Shown: positions 27,635 to 35,812, counted from the stretch's first letter. The stretch: DNA of 64,000 bases from Lachnospiraceae bacterium (GCA_017480565.1 JAFVAL010000072.1:1-64000); one strand, 5' to 3'. Made by a program: numbers and translations. Notes: generated by a model not told the origin, from the letters alone.

Positions 27635-28372
27635 ATGACTGAGAACAATCATAGCGAAAATGAGAAACTCCTTCTTGGTGCGCATTTTTATCAGGAGGGA
27701 AACCGTCTCGTAGAAGAAGGAAGGATCGAAGAGGCTGAGGAGACATTTCTCCTTGCAATAGAATCTGGGTTTCAGGAGGCAAAAGCTTACGGATCCCTGG
27801 CTTTGACGAAAATTGCGCTTGGAAAGGAAGAAGAAGCCATTGCGTCCTTCTATCAGGCAATGGAAGCGGAACCGGATTTCCCGCTCTATTACAATCTGTT
27901 AGTGAATTTCCTGGAAGAGGGAAAAAAGTATGAGGAACTGCTTTCTCTTGGCAGACTAATCTCAGAGCGATTTCCAGAGGTGTCTTATGGTTTTATCAAG
28001 CAGGCCTCAGCCCTTGCTATGCTGGAACGATTTGGGGAGGCAGATGAGGTATTGACTGCTAACGAAAGGCGTTTCAATCCGGAGAGTCTCGAATACCTGA
28101 TGTTAAAAGGCAAGATTGCTGCGGGCTTAAAGGATACCAGGAAAGCCATCGAGGCGACAAAAAAGCTGGCCGAAGTCTATCATTTGCGGGAAGCTTATGT
28201 CTCCCTTGCAGTGCTCTACTGCATGGAAGGTGCGGATGCGGAGGCGGAGCATGCGCTTTTGATGGTGTTAGGCGATGGCAAGGAAGACGAGGTTACATTG
28301 TCTGCTAGAACGCTTCAGGAGGCGATTTTGAAGCGAAAAGAAATGACGCAAGGAGAGGACACACATGTCTGA
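27635..28372 (+). CDS. Tetratricopeptide-repeat protein of the type VII locus
   Basis: The 245-residue protein consists of TPR-like helix pairs (GNRLVEEGRIEEAEETFLLAIESG, then ALGKEEEAIASFYQAMEAEPDFP, and later units near AALGLKDTRKAIEAT-type segments), with no signal or membrane segment. TPR proteins scaffold protein-protein contacts; here it may bind substrates or the kinase. ATG 27635 follows GGAGGG. Its end overlaps the kinase start by 8 bases, indicating coupled synthesis. Confidence 0.8.
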   Translation: MTENNHSENEKLLLGAHFYQEGNRLVEEGRIEEAEETFLLAIESGFQEAKAYGSLALTKIALGKEEEAIASFYQAMEAEPDFPLYYNLLVNFLEEGKKYEELLSLGRLISERFPEVSYGFIKQASALAMLERFGEADEVLTANERRFNPESLEYLMLKGKIAAGLKDTRKAIEATKKLAEVYHLREAYVSLAVLYCMEGADAEAEHALLMVLGDGKEDEVTLSARTLQEAILKRKEMTQGEDTHV

Positions 28373-30257
28373 GATTAATACCTGGCCGGGCTGGGAGTCG
28401 GTGCGGCTTCTCGGCGAAGGTGCTTTTGGAAAAGTCTATGAGATTCGCAGAGAAGAGCTTGGCAAGGTCTACAAGGCTGCGCTAAAGGTGATTACGATTC
28501 CGCAGAATTCTTCGGAAATTGAGGACGCGTACGCGGAAGGGATGGATGAGGCGTCTGTGACGTCGTATTACCGCAGCTTTGTGGAAGATATTGCGGAAGA
28601 ATTTGCGCTGATGTCGGATCTAAAGGGGAACAGTAATATCGTCTCGTACGAGGATCATGAAATTCGTCCACATGCAGATGGAATCGGCTGGGACATCCTG
28701 ATCCGCATGGAGCTTTTGACGCCTCTGCAGAAATGGGCGGTTTCGCATACCCTAGGAGAAGACGAGATCGTAAGGCTGGGCGAAGACATTTGCCGCGCAT
28801 TGGTTTTATGCGAAAAGAAGAACATCATCCACCGCGATATCAAGCCGGAAAATATTTTCGTCAACGAGAACGGTGATTTTAAGATCGGTGATTTCGGGAT
28901 TGCAAGAACGATTGAGAAGACCGCGTCGAATCTCTCCAAAAAGGGAACGTACAGCTACATGGCGCCTGAGGTTTATTTGGGGCAGCCCTATGGATATCCT
29001 GCGGATATCTATTCGTTGGCTACGGTGCTTTACCGGAGTCTGAATGAAAACCGTACCCCATTTTTGCCGCAGGGACCGATTCGGTACCAGGACCGTGATC
29101 AGGCGCTAGAAAAGCGGATGAGTGGCGAGGAGATTCCAGCACCATTGCACGGTTCGAAGCAGCTTCAGACAGTGGTGTTAACGGCGTTGGCCTTCGATCC
29201 AAACAAGCGATATCAGACCGCGGAAGAATTCTACCAAGCACTGCATGCATGCAGGGGCGGAAGTTCGGACGATCGGATCGAGGACGTGAAGGATTGGACA
29301 GAAGAGGAAGAAGCCACGGTTGGCGGCTTGCATGGTGTGCCTGATTTGGAGGAAGAAAAGACAACCTACGGAAAAAAGAAGGTTGTCAAGGAAGAGGATG
29401 GCCGGAAGAAGAAAACAAGGGAAAAATCTAAAGGAGATGCAGGGAAAAAGCCAATTCTGATTGGAGGAATTGCAGGTGCAGTTTTATTCATCCTTTTGAT
29501 TGCATTGATCGGCGGTTCCGGGAAAAAGAACACTGGTGGAAATAATTCTTCAGTATCGAATACCACAACGACAAAGCGTGACGAACCGACAACAAATAAG
29601 CCCACAGAGGGCACTACGGAAAATTCTACTGTTAGTACGACGGAGAGTACAACATATAATGCATGGACCGCCTCTGCCACGAATGCGGAGATCTTTATGG
29701 ACTCGGAGGTGATGCTTCCGGGCGATAAGCAGTGGCTTTTGATGTCCGCGGACGGAGTGGAAGAGTACGCTGCAGACCTCATCGATGAAACCAAGATCAC
29801 CAATGTGATAGGACTGCACTATGAGAGCAGCGATGAATCTGTCGTTAAGATTGGATATTCGCCAGACGCAGATACGTACTATCTTCAGGCAGTCGCTGAG
29901 GGAGAGGCAACTATCACAGGAAGTATCGGAGATGCATCGGCACAGGCCACCATCTGGGTGAAGCGTGTGAATCAAAGCGATGGCATTGAGTTGCACGCAA
30001 ATCCAAGTGAGATTACCCTGCCGTTTTTTGGAAATGTTTCTATTGATCTGACAATCGATGGCAAGGTGGAAAATGCTTCGCTTTTTGCCTACTGGGATCC
30101 GAGCCTTAGGGTTGTGTTGTCTGGAGATACGATCGAAAACGGCGTTAGACTGACGATCTCGGATCGCATGTCGATGGATGACGGAACCATCACGTGTCTT
30201 TTGATGAAGGATGGCGAAGTGGTTGGAAGTGCGAAGATTCAGGTGAAGGTTGAATAG
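28365..30257 (+). CDS. Transmembrane Ser/Thr protein kinase of the type VII locus
   Basis: The 630-residue protein has an N-terminal Hanks-type kinase domain (about 12-290) with GEGAFGKV, the catalytic ALKV lysine, HRDIKPEN (about 155-162), DFG and YMAPE, so it appears active. A basic, Lys/Glu-rich juxtamembrane region leads to one membrane helix (about 363-383), a Thr/Ser/Asn-rich spacer, then an outer region (about 450-630) of beta-sandwich, Ig-like (BIG2-type) character. No PASTA repeats are present, unlike PrkC/PknB. As the last gene of the operon, opposite the PP2C phosphatase, it should phosphorylate components read by the EssC FHA domain. Topology resembles EssB, which is a pseudokinase. 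Confidence 0.9.
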   Translation: MSEINTWPGWESVRLLGEGAFGKVYEIRREELGKVYKAALKVITIPQNSSEIEDAYAEGMDEASVTSYYRSFVEDIAEEFALMSDLKGNSNIVSYEDHEIRPHADGIGWDILIRMELLTPLQKWAVSHTLGEDEIVRLGEDICRALVLCEKKNIIHRDIKPENIFVNENGDFKIGDFGIARTIEKTASNLSKKGTYSYMAPEVYLGQPYGYPADIYSLATVLYRSLNENRTPFLPQGPIRYQDRDQALEKRMSGEEIPAPLHGSKQLQTVVLTALAFDPNKRYQTAEEFYQALHACRGGSSDDRIEDVKDWTEEEEATVGGLHGVPDLEEEKTTYGKKKVVKEEDGRKKKTREKSKGDAGKKPILIGGIAGAVLFILLIALIGGSGKKNTGGNNSSVSNTTTTKRDEPTTNKPTEGTTENSTVSTTESTTYNAWTASATNAEIFMDSEVMLPGDKQWLLMSADGVEEYAADLIDETKITNVIGLHYESSDESVVKIGYSPDADTYYLQAVAEGEATITGSIGDASAQATIWVKRVNQSDGIELHANPSEITLPFFGNVSIDLTIDGKVENASLFAYWDPSLRVVLSGDTIENGVRLTISDRMSMDDGTITCLLMKDGEVVGSAKIQVKVE

Positions 30258-30279
30258 GGGAGTCAATGTGCTAACGATT

Positions 30280-30325
30280 GGCTGTGAGATTCATGCTCCA
30301 AGGGGAAGAACTCACAGCCTTTTTA
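30280..30325 (+). terminator. Terminator of the type VII operon
   Basis: GGCTGTGAG (30280-30288) pairs with CTCACAGCC (30311-30319), followed by five T. Confidence 0.85.
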
Positions 30326-30337
30326 ATGCAATGGATA

Positions 30338-30366
30338 TTGACAAATTGAGATATATCTCATATAAT
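30338..30366 (+). promoter_or_regulatory. higBA promoter with palindromic operator
   Basis: Perfect TTGACA (30338-30343), 17 bases, TATAAT (30361-30366). The spacer holds the exact 14-base palindrome TGAGATATATCTCA (30347-30360), a natural site for autorepression by the HigA-type antitoxin. Confidence 0.85.
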
Positions 30367-30399
30367 CAATTCAAATAGAAACAGATGAAAGGGAGCAGA

Positions 30400-30744
30400 A
30401 TGTTTCAGGTTGAATTCTATGAGACGGAGGATAAGAAAAAGCCGATAGAGGAGTTTTTAGATTCTTTAGATAATAAAATGGCTGCTAAAATGATCGGCTT
30501 AATGGAAATCCTCGAAGAAAAAGGCACAGAGTTGAGAATGCCTTATTCAGAGCATCTAGAGGATGGTATTTTCGAACTGAGATGTAAGTTAGGGAATAAT
30601 ATCACTCGTGCACTTTATTTCTTTTATGTTGGGAAGAAGATAATTGTAACTAATGGTTTTGTAAAGAAGACGCAAAAGACACCACGTGGAGAAGTCAAGC
30701 TGGCAAAAGAGCGAAGAGCAGACTGGATCAGGCGACATAATTAA
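30400..30744 (+). CDS. higB: RelE/HigB-type toxin (phage Gp49-like family)
   Basis: The 114-residue protein shows the pattern of HigB toxins: PIEEFLDSL at the N-terminus, LEDGIFELRCKLGNNITRALYFF in the middle and IIVTNGFVKKTQKTPRGEVKLA near the end. Such toxins cleave mRNA at the ribosome. The antitoxin follows 19 bases later, the inverted order typical of higBA. ATG 30400 follows GGGAG. The pair is AT-richer than its surroundings, consistent with acquisition. Confidence 0.88.
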   Translation: MFQVEFYETEDKKKPIEEFLDSLDNKMAAKMIGLMEILEEKGTELRMPYSEHLEDGIFELRCKLGNNITRALYFFYVGKKIIVTNGFVKKTQKTPRGEVKLAKERRADWIRRHN

Positions 30745-30763
30745 GTAAGAGAAGGAAAAGACA

Positions 30764-31066
30764 ATGACGTTAAAAGAGTATAAGGCAAAAAGAATGGAAA
30801 ATCCTGAATTCGCGGCTGCATTTGCGCAAACACAGCCAGAGATGAATGTGATTCGTGCACTTATTGATGCACGCATTTCCCAGAATTTGACGCAGAAAGA
30901 GTTGTCTGAGCGCACCGGTATTGCACAGGCGGAGATCAGCCGCTTAGAGAATGGAACGAGGAATCCTTCCATAAAACTACTGCAAAGGCTTGCAGATGGG
31001 ATGGGAATGGTTTTGAATGTGACATTTACTCCAAAAGAGATGCTTACACCGGTAAAAAGACAATGA
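30764..31066 (+). CDS. higA: HigA-type antitoxin, XRE helix-turn-helix
   Basis: The 100-residue protein has a C-terminal XRE-family helix-turn-helix (SQNLTQKELSERTGIAQAEISRLENG) and an N-terminal helical extension (MTLKEYKAKRMENPEF) likely to bind the toxin. It should neutralise the preceding HigB and repress the operon through the palindrome in the promoter. Confidence 0.88.
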   Translation: MTLKEYKAKRMENPEFAAAFAQTQPEMNVIRALIDARISQNLTQKELSERTGIAQAEISRLENGTRNPSIKLLQRLADGMGMVLNVTFTPKEMLTPVKRQ

Positions 31067-31115
31067 TGTAATGAAGGCTGACAATACAAACCACCCACAA
31101 ACCCAATCTTACGGA

Positions 31116-31144
31116 TTGACTTTCCTTTCTGACAACTTTATAAT
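31116..31144 (+). promoter_or_regulatory. Promoter of the P-type ATPase operon
   Basis: TTGACT (31116-31121), 17 bases, TATAAT (31139-31144). Confidence 0.8.
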
Positions 31145-31183
31145 ATTAGCCATGGCAAACTGTCTTGGAAAGGAGTTTTGAAC

Positions 31184-31465
31184 ATGGTTTGGGATAAAGT
31201 GAAGTTGTTAGGATATGGATTTTTGCTGGGGACGGCTGGCGTGAAGATCTTGGGCAGCAAGGATGCGAAGAAGGTTTACACGCATGTGACTGCAGCAGTG
31301 ATGCGTGGGGTTGACAGCGTGGTTGAGACCGCGAATGTGATCAAGGAGAATTGCGAAGACATCGGCGCTGAGGCAAAGCAGATCAACGAGCGCAGATATG
31401 CCGAGGCACGGGCGCGGGAGATCGAGGATGCGAAGGCATGTCTTGCGCAGGCTGAGGAAGCGTAA
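31184..31465 (+). CDS. Small membrane-associated protein (DUF6110-like)
   Basis: The 93-residue protein has a short hydrophobic N-terminal segment (LLGYGFLLGTAGVKIL) followed by a long charged helix. It resembles small proteins, annotated DUF6110, that accompany heavy-metal P-type ATPases in Clostridia, and here the ATPase starts 14 bases after its stop. Role unknown; it may be a partner or chaperone of the pump. ATG 31184 has AAAGGAG eight bases upstream. Confidence 0.65.
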   Translation: MVWDKVKLLGYGFLLGTAGVKILGSKDAKKVYTHVTAAVMRGVDSVVETANVIKENCEDIGAEAKQINERRYAEARAREIEDAKACLAQAEEA

Positions 31466-31479
31466 GGAAGTCATTTCTC

Positions 31480-33594
31480 ATGAGATGCCGAATCTTACAT
31501 GAGATTCCAGGGCGGCTTCGGGTTCATATGATGCAGAATTATATGACCATAGAAGAAGCGGATATTCTGGAATCGTATTTGAAGGGGATTTCCGGCGTGA
31601 CCGATGCAAAAGTCTATGAGAGGACCGCGGATGCAGTGATCTGTTATCAAAAAGTGCAGTCCGAGGATGACGCATGGAGCCTGGAACGAGAAGAAATCGT
31701 CCGGGCTCTTTCTGCATTTGATTACGACCGGGTGAATGTGGAGGTTCCGGAGCACAGTACGCGTGTGCTGACGCACCAGTATGTGGACCGAATGGCTTGG
31801 CATATCTTGCGAAGAGGTGTGAGCCGCGTGTTTTTCCCGATTTCTGTGCGCAGAGTCGTGACGGCGGTGAAGTCGGTGCCTTTCCTGGTGAAGGGGTTAA
31901 AGAGCCTGGCGCATGCGAAGCTGGAAGTGGATGTGCTGGATGCTGCGTCGATTCTCGTGAGTATGCTGCGTGGAGACTTTGATACTGCCGGATCTGTGAT
32001 GTTCCTGCTCGGGATCGGTGATATTATGGATGAGTGGACGCACCGCAAGTCCGTGGAAGATCTGGCCGGAGCGATGTCGCTGCATGCGGAGAAAGTGTGG
32101 CTGCTGGCGGAGGATGGCCAGGAGGTACTGGTCGATATCAACAGTGTGAAGGAAGGGGACACCATCCTTGTGCGCACGGGAAACATGATTCCGCTTGACG
32201 GAGATGTGATCCGCGGGGATGCGATGGTGAATCAGTCGTCCTTTACCGGGGAGCCGCTGCCAGTTCACAAAAAGGAAGGCAGTTATCTTTACGCAGGCTC
32301 GGTGGTCGAAGAAGGAGAGCTTTCGATCCGTGTTAGAAATGAGAACGGTACGGGCAGATATGACCGCATTATCCGCATGATCGAGGAATCGGAGAAGTTA
32401 AAATCCGAGGCGGAAAACCGTGCGTCTCATCTGGCAGACCAACTGGTGCCGTGGACATTTGGCGCGACACTTTTGACATATCTTGTGACGCGGGATGTGA
32501 CGCGTGCGACGTCCATTTTGATGGTGGATTTTTGCTGCGCATTGAAGCTTTCGATGCCGATTGCGGTGCTTTCTGCGATGCGGGAGGCGAAGGATCACAA
32601 CATTTCCGTCAAGGGCGGGAAGTTTATGGAAGCGTACGAGCAGGCGGAGACGATGGTCTTTGATAAGACCGGTACTTTGACCGCAGCGACGCCTGTGGTC
32701 AAGGCCGTGGTGTCATTTAACGGGCAGGACGAGACCGAGATGCTGCGTTTGGCTGCATGCCTGGAGGAGCATTATCCGCATTCCATGGCAAATGCAGTCG
32801 TCCGGGAGGCGAAAGAGCGTGGTATCACGCACGATGAGATGCACTCTGAGGTTGCCTACGTGGTCGCGCACGGAATCGTGAGCAGTGTCGAGGCGAAGCG
32901 TGTCTGCATTGGCAGTTATCATTTCATTTTCGAAGATGAGGATTGCGTGATCGCGGAAGGCGATGAGAAGAAGTTTGAGCTTCTGCCGGACGAGTATTCG
33001 CATCTTTACCTCGCGATCGGCGGTGTGCTGAGCGCGGTCATTTTGATCGAAGATCCGATCAAGGCTGAGGCGGTAGATGCGATCGCTGCGCTTCATGAGC
33101 TTGGCATTTCGCGGCTTGTCATGATGACGGGCGACAGTGAGAGAACCGCACGGGCGGTCGCGACACATGTCGGCGTGGATGAGTATCACGCGGAGGTGCT
33201 GCCGGAGGAGAAGGCCGCATACATAAAGAGCGAGCACGCTAAGGGGCGCGGCGTCATCATGATCGGTGACGGGGTCAACGATTCTCCGGCGCTTTCTGAG
33301 GCAAATGTAGGCGTTGCGATCAACAGTGGTGCTGCGATTGCCAGAGAGATCGCAGATATCACGATTTCTGAGGATGATCTGATGTCGCTTGTCACGCTGC
33401 GTTCTTTGAGCGACGGGCTGATGAAGCGGATTCACGGCAATTACCGGACGATCATCGGATTTAATTCGATGCTGATTTTGCTGGGGATGCTGGGAATTCT
33501 GCCGCCGGCGACGAGTGCATTGCTTCACAATGCCTCGACGATTGCGATCAGTCTGCGCAGCATGACCAATTTACTTCCCGAAAAACAGGCATAA
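31480..33594 (+). CDS. P1B-type (heavy-metal) ATPase with atypical membrane motif
   Basis: The 704-residue pump has an N-terminal ferredoxin-like region without the CxxC metal site (HEIPGRLRVHM), actuator FTGEPLP, phosphorylation site DKTGT (D395), TGDSERTARAVA and the hinge GDGVNDSPAL. The signature membrane motif is Cys-Cys-Ala (C352-A354 in DFCCALKL) instead of CPC or SPC. The substrate is therefore uncertain; export of a transition metal is most likely. Co-transcribed with the small protein before it. Confidence 0.85.
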   Translation: MRCRILHEIPGRLRVHMMQNYMTIEEADILESYLKGISGVTDAKVYERTADAVICYQKVQSEDDAWSLEREEIVRALSAFDYDRVNVEVPEHSTRVLTHQYVDRMAWHILRRGVSRVFFPISVRRVVTAVKSVPFLVKGLKSLAHAKLEVDVLDAASILVSMLRGDFDTAGSVMFLLGIGDIMDEWTHRKSVEDLAGAMSLHAEKVWLLAEDGQEVLVDINSVKEGDTILVRTGNMIPLDGDVIRGDAMVNQSSFTGEPLPVHKKEGSYLYAGSVVEEGELSIRVRNENGTGRYDRIIRMIEESEKLKSEAENRASHLADQLVPWTFGATLLTYLVTRDVTRATSILMVDFCCALKLSMPIAVLSAMREAKDHNISVKGGKFMEAYEQAETMVFDKTGTLTAATPVVKAVVSFNGQDETEMLRLAACLEEHYPHSMANAVVREAKERGITHDEMHSEVAYVVAHGIVSSVEAKRVCIGSYHFIFEDEDCVIAEGDEKKFELLPDEYSHLYLAIGGVLSAVILIEDPIKAEAVDAIAALHELGISRLVMMTGDSERTARAVATHVGVDEYHAEVLPEEKAAYIKSEHAKGRGVIMIGDGVNDSPALSEANVGVAINSGAAIAREIADITISEDDLMSLVTLRSLSDGLMKRIHGNYRTIIGFNSMLILLGMLGILPPATSALLHNASTIAISLRSMTNLLPEKQA

Positions 33595-33607
33595 GATGAT
33601 TCGGATG

Positions 33608-33637
33608 AGAGAGAATTCTTTTCGGATTCTCTCTTAT
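33608..33637 (+). terminator. Terminator after the P-type ATPase
   Basis: AGAGAGAAT (33608-33616) pairs with ATTCTCTCT (33626-33634); only a short T-rich tail follows. Confidence 0.55.
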
Positions 33638-33640
33638 CCC

Positions 33641-33669
33641 TTGACAAGCGGAAATCTTTTTAGTAAACT
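33641..33669 (+). promoter_or_regulatory. tRNA-Trp promoter
   Basis: TTGACA (33641-33646), 17 bases, TAAACT (33664-33669). Confidence 0.75.
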
Positions 33670-33682
33670 AGCAGGGTAGCAC

Positions 33683-33753
33683 AGGGGAATCATACAACGG
33701 CAGTATTCCGGTCTCCAAAACCGTCCATGGGGGTTCGAATCCCTCTTCCCCTG
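33683..33753 (+). tRNA. tRNA-Trp (anticodon CCA)
   Basis: Cloverleaf: acceptor AGGGGAA/TTCCCCT with discriminator G, D stem ATAC/GTAT, anticodon loop CTCCAAA giving CCA, four-base variable region, T loop TTCGAAT. Total 71 bases. The 3' CCA is not encoded. A T-run follows. Confidence 0.95.
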
Positions 33754-33789
33754 CTCTTTTTTTATCTCGGATAGATGGCGGCAGATCGT

Positions 33790-33827
33790 CCCGGACAGTA
33801 GCAGTTACTGTCGTGGGGCTTTTTTTG
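33790..33827 (+). terminator. Hairpin and T-run between tRNA-Trp and the zinc-ribbon gene
   Basis: GACAGTA and TACTGTC form a 7-base stem extended by CCC/GGG; seven to eight T follow. It may be the terminator of tRNA-Trp read-through. Confidence 0.6.
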
Positions 33828-33857
33828 TTTGATCTGGCTTTGCGGAAGGAGGCAGAC

Positions 33858-34289
33858 ATGAAAGAATCGAAACATTCTTTGCTCAGCACCTGGATGAGCA
33901 TCGGTATTGCCATCTTTGGCATTGTCTGGACGATTGCCGCGATTCAGATGGATGATCCTCTGTTCGCATCGCTCGGTGTTTTCTTCATCGTGGCTTCGGT
34001 CGCTTCGGTGGCGATGAATATCCGTAACATCATCCGTGTGGAAGGTGAGATTCGCATGGAGGAGGCAAAGCTTGAGGAGGAAGTGAGTGAGGCGACGGAA
34101 GTGCTTCATCGTATGTATCCGGTGTTTGTGGCATCGGAGGCGACAGAGGGTGAGACTTCTGAGACGTCTGAGGTTGCGGATCTGCCGAAGGCGGTGGAAG
34201 AACCGACGAACTATTGTCCTTACTGCGGTGCGAAGACCGAGGAAGGGTATCTTTACTGCCGCGTGTGCGGCAAGAAGCTGCCGGAATAA
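33858..34289 (+). CDS. Small membrane protein with C-terminal zinc ribbon
   Basis: The 143-residue protein has two membrane helices (about 12-30 and 36-55), an acidic helical cytoplasmic stretch, and a C-terminal zinc ribbon with two CxxC pairs (CPYCG and CRVCG). Such zinc-ribbon membrane proteins are common in Firmicutes and uncharacterised. ATG 33858 follows GGAAGGAGG. A terminator closes it. Confidence 0.75.
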   Translation: MKESKHSLLSTWMSIGIAIFGIVWTIAAIQMDDPLFASLGVFFIVASVASVAMNIRNIIRVEGEIRMEEAKLEEEVSEATEVLHRMYPVFVASEATEGETSETSEVADLPKAVEEPTNYCPYCGAKTEEGYLYCRVCGKKLPE

Positions 34290-34306
34290 GTTGTGGAATG
34301 AATTAA

Positions 34307-34331
34307 GGGCCACCGATGGGTGACCCTTTTT
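34307..34331 (+). terminator. Terminator after the zinc-ribbon gene
   Basis: GGGCCACC and GGTGACCC pair with one mismatch, then five T. Convergent with the TauE gene, which ends 12 bases on. Confidence 0.7.
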
Positions 34332-34342
34332 CGCAAGCGAAT

Positions 34343-35077
34343 TTATTTTAACAACAGTGAGATACCGGAGATGATGAGCAGAATATAAGTGATGATCATG
34401 AAGGTGCGCTGGTTCATTTTCTTAAACAGGATGCCCCCGATCTTCATACCAAGTAACAGGAAGGGGACGGAGATGATAAGCACGAGAGCCAGATGCCAGT
34501 CCCAGTAGCCGTTTCTGCAGTCGTCGATGAAGATGACGATGTTTAGTACAACCCAGACCATGGAGATCGTTGCCCGAAAGACGCGGCTGTCCTTGATTTT
34601 CTTGGTCATGTAGCCGATGAGCAGCGGGCCGCCGGAGACAAAGATGCCGTGGATGATGCCAGCGAGGGGCAGCAGGAGGGTCGTCAGAATCGAGACCTTA
34701 TCGCTCTTTGACTCTTTGCCTGTGAGGAGGCGGATCAGCCCTTCGATGCCGAGAATGATGATGAAAATGCCGAGCGCATGCTGCAGAATCTGCTCGCGGC
34801 CTGCAAAGTAATCTTTGATGAAGATGCCCAGAACGATGCCGACGAGCATGGTCAGACATACCTGAAGAAGCACTTTTTTATCGATGTACTTGCGGTTGCC
34901 TGCCGCGACATAGCCACCGGAAAAGATGGCCAGGACATTTAAGATCGGTTTTGCAACCGGATAGCCCACCAGCATCAGGGAAAATGGCATCGCGAAGATC
35001 GTGCCAGCAAAGCCTGTGATGCCCTGAATGATATTGGAGAGGGCAATCACGATAAAAAATAAAATGTATTGAACCAT
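34343..35077 (-). CDS. TauE/SafE-family membrane permease
   Basis: The 244-residue protein has about eight hydrophobic segments and the family's features: an N-terminal NIIQGITGFAGTIFAMP and the mid-protein GIIHGIFVSGGPLLIGY repeat-type segment. Members export sulfite, sulfoacetate or other organic anions; the substrate here is unknown. ATG 35077 follows GTGGAG. It is divergent from the FNT transporter gene; a TATATT at 35116-35111 on the minus strand is a possible -10. Confidence 0.85.
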   Translation of the reverse strand: MVQYILFFIVIALSNIIQGITGFAGTIFAMPFSLMLVGYPVAKPILNVLAIFSGGYVAAGNRKYIDKKVLLQVCLTMLVGIVLGIFIKDYFAGREQILQHALGIFIIILGIEGLIRLLTGKESKSDKVSILTTLLLPLAGIIHGIFVSGGPLLIGYMTKKIKDSRVFRATISMVWVVLNIVIFIDDCRNGYWDWHLALVLIISVPFLLLGMKIGGILFKKMNQRTFMIITYILLIISGISLLLK

Positions 35078-35146
35078 GTGAAACTCCACTTTTTTTTGCG
35101 TAACGATTAAAATATAGCAAAGAAAGAGTGGATTGAAAAGAGTTTC

Positions 35147-35175
35147 TTGAGAATCCTTGTGAGCAGTGGTATTCT
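35147..35175 (+). promoter_or_regulatory. Promoter of the FNT transporter gene
   Basis: TTGAGA (35147-35152), 17 bases, TATTCT (35170-35175). Confidence 0.6.
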
Positions 35176-35214
35176 GTCCTTGCAAATGTTTGAACTTTAG
35201 GAGGAGTGACTTCC

Positions 35215-35793
35215 ATGATGATGAAATATTTAAAAGGCATCTATGCTGGGGTGGCGATCGGACTCGGAGGCTTGGTTTATCTGTCCGTAGAGAACCGGGT
35301 GCTCGGGGCGTTCTTGTTTTCGATCGGGCTTTGTGCGGTGTTAACGCTGGGCTTTGATCTTTACACGGGCAAGGTTTGCTTTTTCTCGTGGTATAAGAAG
35401 CCACTGCCGCTTTTGTGGGTGTGGGTCGGCAATCTGATCGGTGCGGTCTGCATGGCCTTGCTTGCCAACGGCGCGGTGCGGGAGGCCGCGGCTGCGCTCG
35501 TGGCTGTGAAGCTTGCGAAATCATTTGCAAGAGCGTTCTTGGACGCGTTGATCTGCGGCGTGTGCATCGCAATCGCGGTGCGCGGATACAAGCGTGCGGA
35601 AGGGTTCGGGAAATATCTGTGCGTGGTGCTTGGCGTGATGGTGTTTATTTTGGCCGGGGCTGAGCACGTTGTGGCAAATATGTTTTATTTCGCGGTGGCG
35701 AGAACATTTACCTGGCAGGGGCTTCAGTATCTGCTTGTGTATACGCTCGGCAACACCATCGGGGGATTTTTGTTTGCGGAGAAAGACGCATAA
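35215..35793 (+). CDS. Short formate/nitrite transporter (FNT) family protein
   Basis: The 192-residue membrane protein has FNT signatures GFDLYTGK and AGAEHVVANMFYF followed by YTLGNTIGGFLF. Usual FNT channels are about 250-280 residues with six helices; this one is clearly shorter, with a compressed region between the first helices. It probably conducts a small monovalent anion such as formate or nitrite if still functional. The start is one of three consecutive ATG codons (35215 first) after AGGAGG. Confidence 0.8.
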   Translation: MMMKYLKGIYAGVAIGLGGLVYLSVENRVLGAFLFSIGLCAVLTLGFDLYTGKVCFFSWYKKPLPLLWVWVGNLIGAVCMALLANGAVREAAAALVAVKLAKSFARAFLDALICGVCIAIAVRGYKRAEGFGKYLCVVLGVMVFILAGAEHVVANMFYFAVARTFTWQGLQYLLVYTLGNTIGGFLFAEKDA

Positions 35794-35812
35794 GCGATTT
35801 TGCGTTATTTTT
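35786..35812 (+). terminator. Probable terminator after the FNT gene
   Basis: ACGCA (35786-35790) pairs with TGCGT (35801-35805), then TATTTTT. The stem includes the last codons. Confidence 0.5.

Noticed and set aside
30338..31066. Prophage remnant
   Set aside because: HigB resembles phage Gp49 family proteins, but no integrase, structural gene or attachment repeat is near; a stand-alone toxin-antitoxin pair explains it.
33683..33753. tRNA-associated integration site
   Set aside because: No integrase and no second copy of the tRNA 3' end was seen within the window.
34878..35240. Minus-strand ORF across the divergent transporter promoters
   Set aside because: Frame-shifted shadow of the TauE gene extended through promoter sequence; no membrane-protein features in this frame.
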